NCBI RefSeq assembly: GCF_000737535.1
Contig: NZ_CP006269.1
Coordinates: 2,725,001-2,789,000 of the forward strand
Origin: Synechococcus sp. KORDI-100
GTDB lineage: Bacteria > Cyanobacteriota > Cyanobacteriia > PCC-6307 > Cyanobiaceae
Direction of reading: 5' to 3'
DNA length: 64,000 bases
Shown here: one piece after another, positions 57,696-64,000 of the stretch
How positions within the stretch are numbered: position 1 is the stretch's first letter
Layout of the letters: each line of letters opens with the position of its first letter
Position numbers and translations under genes: made by a program
Notes under the pieces: generated by a model
Database searches by the model: none
What the model saw: only the letters and a program-made list of their open reading frames with translations
Told to the model about the DNA's origin: nothing

Positions 57696-58283
57696 ATCTA
57701 AATGAAAGCAACCTCCTCAATCACATTATGACACCACATGGCCAAAAAAGGGCATGAGCAGCATAGAGCATGGAGAATAAAGAATTATTAAATAACATTG
57801 AGTCATTCGCAGTTCAAGAGTCAACAAGACGATAATACTAAAAAGCTACGCTCCGATTAATCAGAAACACTAGTTAGACTGAAAAGTTTGAGGTACGAAC
57901 TCCGCACAGATTTCGCCTAACGACTAGGATGTCCATAGGGTAATCAACGAGCTGATCAATCGGTCATTGAGAGCCCACCCGATTCTTGGAATCTAACTTA
58001 ATCGATCAGTGTGATGCGTGTTGATCAAACAATCCTCAGCACGAATCAAAAGAGTCTCATTCTTTGAAGTAAGTAACAACGCTTGTAATTAAGCTCCTCA
58101 GTACAGGATAATTAACAGCAAACGGGGCAGTCCGGATCTGAACATACGCTAGACATCTAGTTCGAGCGGAGCGTCCAATCTGTCGTGTTCTAATTCTATG
58201 CCTAAAGTGGTTGTACCTATAGATGTCCTGAGCCATCAAGCGGCTCGGTTCTCACCACACTCAGCCCAAGGTTTCCAACGCAG
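57696..58283. other. 588-bp AT-rich gene-free region between subtilase and RTX system B
   Basis: There is no credible gene, tRNA or strong terminator in this stretch. It must contain the divergent promoters for the subtilase (minus strand) and for the RTX system B genes (plus strand). A GAGGAGG ribosome-site-like sequence lies about 15 bases before the subtilase ATG on the minus strand. Confidence 0.6.
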
Positions 58284-58916
58284 GTGTCTCTTGGTGATCA
58301 GTTCGCTCAGATTTGGCTAGAGCAGCAGCTAGGGTGGGTTCATAAGAGACGTTTCGGGAGAGCAGCGCTGGGCAAGCTCAAGATCAACGCCAGCGATCCT
58401 TCCGAAGCTTTGCACACACGCATGGACCGACTGATCCAACGGCACAGATGTGATCTCTCAACAGTTGAGGTACTGCCAAGCAGCCTCATGCCCGGGGTTG
58501 CTAAATCTTATGAACAAAGGACAAATAAATATTACCCTGATCTTAACAAGCATTGGCTGAAAATTGTCGAAGAAAAAAACGTCTCATTCCTCCTCATCAC
58601 AGAATCTAGTCAGAATTTTGATGCTCAACTGAATGCAAATGATGCGAAGAATTACGGAAGTAACTCATTAATATATTTAATTCTCACGGATCCAAAAATG
58701 CAATTTTTAAGCAGCAGTTCAAACAAGCAAGTTCATAGCCTAATCTTTAATAGAAATCATTGGATCAAGTCAAATTTCGAAAGCCAGACGAATACTACTG
58801 GTGGTGATATTACTCCCTACATCGTCGATAGTGATGGCCACATTTGCTTTGCAGCAAAGTTTCACATTCATGCATATTTCCCAATGATCATTAAAAGCAT
58901 TAGCGCCATTCAATGA
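58284..58916 (+). CDS. Stand-alone relative of the RTX giant A N-terminal domain
   Basis: This is a 210-residue protein. Residues ~45-140 (RLIQRHRCDLSTVEVLPSSL, then NKHWLKIVEEKNVSFLLITE) align by eye with the first 140 residues of RTX giant A (RLVQGDKRHLPPVEVLPSSA ... NKDWLNNASAAAVQAVLTEE). The EELGHHLD signature of giant A is lost here (TESSQNFD). The start is GTG at 58284 with no clear ribosome site. The stop overlaps the next gene's start as ATGA at 58913-58916. It looks like a gene fission product, or an N-terminal part detached from the following RTX protein. Function unknown. Confidence 0.65.
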   Translation: MSLGDQFAQIWLEQQLGWVHKRRFGRAALGKLKINASDPSEALHTRMDRLIQRHRCDLSTVEVLPSSLMPGVAKSYEQRTNKYYPDLNKHWLKIVEEKNVSFLLITESSQNFDAQLNANDAKNYGSNSLIYLILTDPKMQFLSSSSNKQVHSLIFNRNHWIKSNFESQTNTTGGDITPYIVDSDGHICFAAKFHIHAYFPMIIKSISAIQ

Positions 58917-61900
58917 CATCCACTCTCTTCAACAAGGCGCTGCATTTTGATGGTACGGGTGGTGCCTACTTAAAGCGACAAGATGCAAACGCCGACCACT
59001 CACCTTTATCACGACTTTCTTTTAGCAGTCCGGAAAGTCCGCCAAGCAACGTAACTGACGGAAAGACTGGCAGAAAAAGCCAACCATGGGCTTCAAGCAT
59101 TATCTTCAAAATTGAGTCAATAGACTCAAGCAACTCCTCAATACTATGGAGCAAAGAAAGCAATAGCAATGATCATATAACACTAGAACTCGATACATCA
59201 GGAAAGCTCGTTTTTACGCTTGGTCGTGTCACAGACGGCAACTACATTAAATTCACGTCAGCCAACAGCTTGGCGATAGACCAATGGAACGCAATATATA
59301 TCGACTACAACGGCGGAAGAACCAGAGAGACAGACAATTACAGCAGTCGATTTAGAATCAAGAGCATTGATCTTTCCGATGGAACTTCAACAGATTTAGC
59401 ATCTAGTGGAACATGGCAAGCATTTGGAAACGGGAGCAGAAATAACGTCTCAGGCTCACTCCTTGTAGGAGCAAATAGCTCAGGAACCAACAACTTTTCT
59501 GGTGACATAGCTGCATTTTCAGTTGCCACTCTCAAGCAGAATACCAATCTTCCTGACGACACAGAAGTCGATAAGTTTGTTAGGGATCCGAAAGCATGGA
59601 TAACGGATTACAAAGATGGTCAAACTTATAGATTCCCATCACAAAGGACAAATCAATCAACAACTTTTGCCAGGAGCGGTTTCGATCGGAACCACACAAA
59701 CTCTGCCGCAGCAACACAAGTCTATCTCTTCGGGGATAACATTTGGCTTGGAGCAGATCAGTATAATACGGCTATAAAAAATAGAGTCTATCCCGGATAC
59801 GACAAACCCCAACTTCATAATGGCAATGCAACAAACTTCAGCTCTGCATCATTTACATCAATCTATACGCCACTAAGTCCATCGATTTCATCAGTCAGTT
59901 CGTCAACAACGAACGGCTCCTATGGAATTGATGATGAGATCACCATCAACGTTGAGTTTTCAGCGGCTGTCAATGTCGTCACAACAGATGGAACACCAAC
60001 TTTAGAGCTAGAAACTGGAGATACAGATCGCACAGTCGATTATTCCTCAGGTACTGGGACAACAACCCTCACGTTCACATACACGGTGCAGGACGGAGAC
60101 ACTTCTAGTGATCTCGACTTCACGGGAACATCCGCACTCGCACTCAACAGCGGCACCATCAAAGCCAGCACCGGGGCAGCGAATAATGCAAATCTCACCT
60201 TGGTATCGCCGGGAGCTGCAAATTCACTCGGGGCTAATCAAGAACTGGTTATCGACGGCTCCGCTCCTACCGTTCAATCCGTCAGCAGTTCCACCGCTGA
60301 TGGCACCTACAAAACCGGCGACACGATCACCATCAACGTCGTCTTCTCTGAGGCCGTCACCGTCAACACCACGGGCGGTACTCCCCAACTCACCCTCGAA
60401 ACCGGAACCACCGATCAAGTCGTCAACTACTCATCTGGATCGGGGACCACCGCCCTCGCCTTCTCCTACACCGTCCAAGCCGACGATTCCTCCGACGACC
60501 TCAACTACGAAACCACCTCCTCCCTCGACCTCAACGGCGGCACCATCCAAGACGCCGCAGGCAACAACGCCACACTCACCCTCCCGGCGATAGACGGCAG
60601 CGATTCCCTGGCCGGCACAAGCGCCCTCGTTATCGACACCACTCCATCTCCAAGCCCGTCTCCAAGCCCGTCTCCAAGCCCAAGCCCCGACCCATCTCCA
60701 AGATTTCCAACGCCTACTCCTTCGCCAACACCAACACCTGCTCCATCACCAACACCAACGCAAAAGTCCGATCCTTCCCCAACTCCTAATCCAACTCCAA
60801 CCAATCCAGACAACTTCAATCCCCCCAACATAGTCCTAGATATCAACCAAATTGGCAAGCAAAAAGGGAAAGCTGCTTACAAAATCAACCCTAACTCAAA
60901 AGTATGTCAGGCAGTTCTCAATTTTAACAATCAAGCCACTGGGGACGACACAGAAGAATCAGGAGAAAGGCTCAGTTACAGAATCACAAAGGGGAATAGG
61001 AGAGGACTTTTCAATATCAGTAACACAGGCATTCTTTCATTTATCAGACAAGAAAAAGCATTCAAAAAAGAGACTCAAATTCTCCCTCTCACCATCAGCA
61101 TCAATAGCAGCAAACGGCCAGAAGCGACGACCACCCAGGTCGTGGTTGTACTCCCGGCGAAACCCAATGCAAAGAGCTCATGCAATCGCAGAATCTCTAA
61201 GCCCAATAAACAAGGATTCCGGCTCTTCGGAGGCGCCTGTGATGACACCTTCAAAGGGCGTAACACATACACAGCATTACACGGAAAAAAAGGGCACGAC
61301 AGACTCATCGGCCGTGGGGCTAATGATTCTCTTTATGGCGGACAAGGCCACGATACGATGCATTCGGGAGCAGGGGACGATCTCCTTCATGGACATCAAG
61401 GCCATGACCTCCTGCAAGGAAAGAATGGCGACGACATGATCAAAGGCCATTCAGGCCATGACACTCTCGGTGGCGGCGTCGGCAACGACACCCTGAAAGG
61501 GGGCTCGGGTGATGACCATCTCAATGGCCACAAAGAAGATGATCTACTCCGTGCACGCATAGGCAATGATCAACTCCGAGCTCATTCAGGCAGTGACACG
61601 CTGCGCGGAGGTCAAGGCAATGACACACTCAGGGGTGGCTCTGGCAACGACACATTGGGTGGGGGCTCTGGTGACGACACCCTGACCGGTAAAAAACACA
61701 ATGACCTCCTCCGTGGACACGTTGGTAACGATCTTGTAAGTGGACATTCAGGGAATGACACACTTCGAGGAGGACGGGGCAACGACACCCTCATTGGCGG
61801 CAGAGGGGCTGATCAGTTCCGACTATCAGAAGGAAATGATCAAATCCTTGATTTCAAACCCCATCAAGGCGACACCATTCAGATGCCCGCATCCTTGAAC

Positions 61901-62023
61901 CTGCAGTTCATCCCAAAGGATCCACATCTCCTCCTGCTCGATTCCTCCCAAAAGATCCACACGACGCTCAACAACACGTCTCTTGAGGAATTGGTCAATA
62001 GTCAGCCTGATTTAGTGAATTGA
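58913..62023 (+). CDS. RTX / Ig-like / LamG-like surface protein (RTX system B)
   Basis: This is a 1036-residue protein. Order: N-terminal concanavalin/LamG-like domain (~1-230; ALHFDGTGGAYL, SSIIFKIESID), two Ig-like units (~320-575), a PSPSPSP and PTPTP linker, a cadherin-like segment (~640-750), and a long RTX calcium-binding array (about 61215-61830; GGQGNDTLRGGSGNDTLGGG) with a C-terminal tail (DFKPHQGDTIQM) like that of type I-secreted RTX proteins. No Sec signal. The second Ig-like unit is nearly the same DNA as the giant A repeats. Translation is coupled to the preceding N-terminal-domain gene by ATGA. Probable role: calcium-dependent surface layer or adhesin. No type I exporter genes are in the window. 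Confidence 0.85.
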   Translation: MTSTLFNKALHFDGTGGAYLKRQDANADHSPLSRLSFSSPESPPSNVTDGKTGRKSQPWASSIIFKIESIDSSNSSILWSKESNSNDHITLELDTSGKLVFTLGRVTDGNYIKFTSANSLAIDQWNAIYIDYNGGRTRETDNYSSRFRIKSIDLSDGTSTDLASSGTWQAFGNGSRNNVSGSLLVGANSSGTNNFSGDIAAFSVATLKQNTNLPDDTEVDKFVRDPKAWITDYKDGQTYRFPSQRTNQSTTFARSGFDRNHTNSAAATQVYLFGDNIWLGADQYNTAIKNRVYPGYDKPQLHNGNATNFSSASFTSIYTPLSPSISSVSSSTTNGSYGIDDEITINVEFSAAVNVVTTDGTPTLELETGDTDRTVDYSSGTGTTTLTFTYTVQDGDTSSDLDFTGTSALALNSGTIKASTGAANNANLTLVSPGAANSLGANQELVIDGSAPTVQSVSSSTADGTYKTGDTITINVVFSEAVTVNTTGGTPQLTLETGTTDQVVNYSSGSGTTALAFSYTVQADDSSDDLNYETTSSLDLNGGTIQDAAGNNATLTLPAIDGSDSLAGTSALVIDTTPSPSPSPSPSPSPSPDPSPRFPTPTPSPTPTPAPSPTPTQKSDPSPTPNPTPTNPDNFNPPNIVLDINQIGKQKGKAAYKINPNSKVCQAVLNFNNQATGDDTEESGERLSYRITKGNRRGLFNISNTGILSFIRQEKAFKKETQILPLTISINSSKRPEATTTQVVVVLPAKPNAKSSCNRRISKPNKQGFRLFGGACDDTFKGRNTYTALHGKKGHDRLIGRGANDSLYGGQGHDTMHSGAGDDLLHGHQGHDLLQGKNGDDMIKGHSGHDTLGGGVGNDTLKGGSGDDHLNGHKEDDLLRARIGNDQLRAHSGSDTLRGGQGNDTLRGGSGNDTLGGGSGDDTLTGKKHNDLLRGHVGNDLVSGHSGNDTLRGGRGNDTLIGGRGADQFRLSEGNDQILDFKPHQGDTIQMPASLNLQFIPKDPHLLLLDSSQKIHTTLNNTSLEELVNSQPDLVN
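60645..60825 (+). repeat. Pro/Ser- and Pro/Thr-coding simple repeat
   Basis: Short units such as CCAAGCCCGTCT and CCAACACCAA repeat through this stretch and encode PSPSPSP then PTPTP linkers in RTX system B. Copy number could vary without breaking the frame when whole codons change. Confidence 0.8.
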
Positions 62024-62050
62024 TCGACAGCTCCTGCAGATAATGAACAC

Positions 62051-63976
62051 ATGACCATCTCTGACGCCCCAACGGAATCCTTCGACGTGATCGTTGTCGG
62101 TGGCGGTCATGCCGGTTGTGAAGCAGCGATTACGACGGCACGACTTGGGCTCAACACCGCACTGTTCACCCTCAACCTCGACCGCATCGCCTGGCAGCCC
62201 TGCAATCCAGCCGTCGGCGGACCCGCGAAGAGTCAACTGGTCCATGAAGTGGACGCTCTCGGCGGCGTGATAGGACGCCTGGCCGATGCCACCGCCATCC
62301 AGAAACGGATCCTCAACGCAAGCCGCGGCCCCGCCGTCTGGGCCCTGCGTGCCCAGACCGACAAACGCCTCTACTCCCGCCAGATGCTGCAGCTGCTGCA
62401 ACACATCCCCAACCTGGCGCTGCGCGAAGCGATGGTCACAGGCCTGGAGACGACCGGTGAGGACCATCAGCGACGCATCACCGGCATCCGCACCTACTTC
62501 GGAAGCATCTATGCAGCCGAAGCGGTGATTCTCACCACCGGAACATTTCTGGGGGGACGGATCTGGGTGGGCCACCAGTCGATGCCCGCGGGCCGGGCTG
62601 GTGAACAGGCTGCAGAAGGCCTTACCCAAGCTCTACAGGAACTCGGCTTCCACACCGACCGACTCAAAACCGGAACCCCCGCCCGCGTCGATCGACGCAG
62701 CATTGATCTTGATCAACTGCAGGAGCAACCCAGCGATGCAGCCGATCGCTTTTTCTCCTTTGATCCATCGGCATGGGTGAGCGGTGAACAGGTGAGCTGC
62801 CACATCACCCGCACCACCGCAGCAACACACCAACTGATCCGAGACAATCTGCATCTCACGGCGATCTACGGCGGCGTGATCGACAGCAAAGGACCACGCT
62901 ATTGCCCCTCGATTGAAGACAAGATCGTTCGCTTTGCGGATAAGGAGAGCCATCAGATCTTTCTTGAGCCGGAAGGTCGCGACACTCCGGAGATCTACGT
63001 CCAGGGCTTCTCAACCGGCCTGCCGGAGCCGATCCAGTTACAACTGCTGCGCACCCTGCCAGGTCTGGGACGGTGCGTGATGCTGCGCCCCGCCTATGCG
63101 GTGGATTACGACTACCTGCCCGCCACCCAACTCAAGCCCTCCCTTGAGACCAAACGCATCCGAGGTTTGTTCAGCGCAGGGCAACTCAACGGCACCACCG
63201 GCTACGAGGAAGCCGCCGCGCAAGGCCTCGTTGCCGGGGTGAACGCCGCCCGCAGTATCGGCGGCCAGGAGCCCGTGCACTTCCCCCGTGAAGGCAGCTA
63301 CATCGGCACGATGGTCGATGACCTGGTGAGCCAGGATCTGCGGGAGCCCTATCGGGTGCTGACCAGCCGCAGTGAGTACCGGCTGATCCTGCGGGGGGAC
63401 AACGCCGACCGACGTTTAACACCTCTGGGACGCGACCTCGGCCTGATCGATGACCGGCGATGGCAACTGTTCGAAGAGAAACAGCAGACGATGGAGGCCG
63501 AAAAGCAACGGCTCGAAACAGCGCGGCTGAAAGTGAGCGACCCAGCAGCTCCTGTTGTCGAACAGGAGACGGGAGCCGTGATCAAAGGGTCCATCACCTT
63601 GGCAGACCTGCTGCGACGTCCGGGCATGCATGCCGACGACCTCGTCCGCCATGGCCTTGCTGACGCCAACCTGCCGTTGTCGGTTCGCGAGGGAGCTGAA
63701 ATCGACATCAAATACAGCGGTTATCTGCAGCGCCAACAGCAGCAGATCGACCAGGTGAAGCGCCAGAGCCAGAGAAAGCTCCCTGCGGATGTGGTCTATG
63801 CCGACATCGAGACCCTCTCTCGAGAAGCACGGGAAAAGCTGAGTGCGATTCAACCCACCACCCTGGGACAGGCTTCACGGATTCCGGGAGTCAGCCAGGC
63901 GGACACCACCGCATTGCTGATGTGGCTGGAACTGCGCCGGCGCAGCAACCTCGCCACTGCCAGAGAAGCTCGATAG
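62051..63976 (+). CDS. mnmG: tRNA uridine-5-carboxymethylaminomethyl modification enzyme MnmG
   Basis: This 641-residue MnmG (GidA) is complete. The FAD-binding motif is [19 protein letters not shown] at the N-terminus. [21 protein letters not shown] and the C-terminal helical domain ([22 protein letters not shown]-like [19 protein letters not shown]) are typical. With MnmE and methylene-THF it modifies U34 of several tRNAs. ATG start at 62051, 27 bp after the RTX B stop. Base composition returns to GC-rich here, marking the end of the surface-protein region. Confidence 0.97.
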   Translation: MTISDAPTESFDVIVVGGGHAGCEAAITTARLGLNTALFTLNLDRIAWQPCNPAVGGPAKSQLVHEVDALGGVIGRLADATAIQKRILNASRGPAVWALRAQTDKRLYSRQMLQLLQHIPNLALREAMVTGLETTGEDHQRRITGIRTYFGSIYAAEAVILTTGTFLGGRIWVGHQSMPAGRAGEQAAEGLTQALQELGFHTDRLKTGTPARVDRRSIDLDQLQEQPSDAADRFFSFDPSAWVSGEQVSCHITRTTAATHQLIRDNLHLTAIYGGVIDSKGPRYCPSIEDKIVRFADKESHQIFLEPEGRDTPEIYVQGFSTGLPEPIQLQLLRTLPGLGRCVMLRPAYAVDYDYLPATQLKPSLETKRIRGLFSAGQLNGTTGYEEAAAQGLVAGVNAARSIGGQEPVHFPREGSYIGTMVDDLVSQDLREPYRVLTSRSEYRLILRGDNADRRLTPLGRDLGLIDDRRWQLFEEKQQTMEAEKQRLETARLKVSDPAAPVVEQETGAVIKGSITLADLLRRPGMHADDLVRHGLADANLPLSVREGAEIDIKYSGYLQRQQQQIDQVKRQSQRKLPADVVYADIETLSREAREKLSAIQPTTLGQASRIPGVSQADTTALLMWLELRRRSNLATAREAR

Positions 63977-64000
63977 CTTTGGAATCATCGGGCTTCGGCC

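Overview
The window reads as chromosomal DNA of a marine Synechococcus/Cyanobium-type picocyanobacterium. This is an inference from gene content: a coupled flv3-flv1 pair with one active-site-degenerate partner, GatB, ThiO, biosynthetic arginine decarboxylase, a DesC-type acyl desaturase, CHASE2/CHAT/DUF928-class cyanobacterial genes, and giant RTX/Ig-like surface proteins, all in a dense GC-rich background. Most genes are packed with 1-4 base start/stop overlaps.

Layout. 1-4.3 kb: 3' part of fumC, a 2OG-Fe(II) oxygenase, gatB and thiO. 4.3-11.5 kb: a two-partner secretion locus, with a TpsA-like haemagglutinin exoprotein translationally coupled to an exported CHAT (caspase-like) protein and a divergent TpsB transporter whose N-terminus appears frameshifted. 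11.6-21 kb: a run of cyclic-nucleotide genes (cNMP-binding methyltransferase, CHASE2 adenylate cyclase coupled to speA, MscS channel with a cNMP domain, Crp-family regulator) mixed with ndk, a DUF928 protein and a DUF3307 protein. 21-28.7 kb: alaS, a small membrane protein, and a SNF2 helicase / SWIM zinc-finger / MEKHLA operon. 28.8-31.5 kb: an AT-rich cadherin/Ig-like adhesin broken at a run of 11 G. 31.7-39.3 kb: hsp20, an Nramp-like transporter, flv3-flv1, a ZIP-like transporter, an FMN reductase and a pirin. 39.5-48 kb: two small unknown genes, a PLP lyase-gcvH-gcvP operon, a fatty acid desaturase, rplI and dnaB. 48-62 kb: an AraC regulator, a 7.2-kb RTX/Ig-like/VCBS giant gene with a one-base deletion inside a 381-bp tandem repeat, an unusual subtilase, and a second RTX system split into two overlapping genes. 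62-64 kb: mnmG.

The most interesting material is the cell-surface inventory. The TPS-CHAT-CHASE2 cyclase-DUF928 set could form a signalling and exoprotein module. Three separate surface or secretion genes (tpsB, the adhesin, RTX giant A) carry apparent single-base indels, two of them in homopolymers. This could mean contingency (phase-variable) switching, decay or sequencing error; the window alone cannot tell which. The two RTX systems share a related N-terminal domain and near-identical Ig-like repeat DNA, which points to local duplication and recombination.
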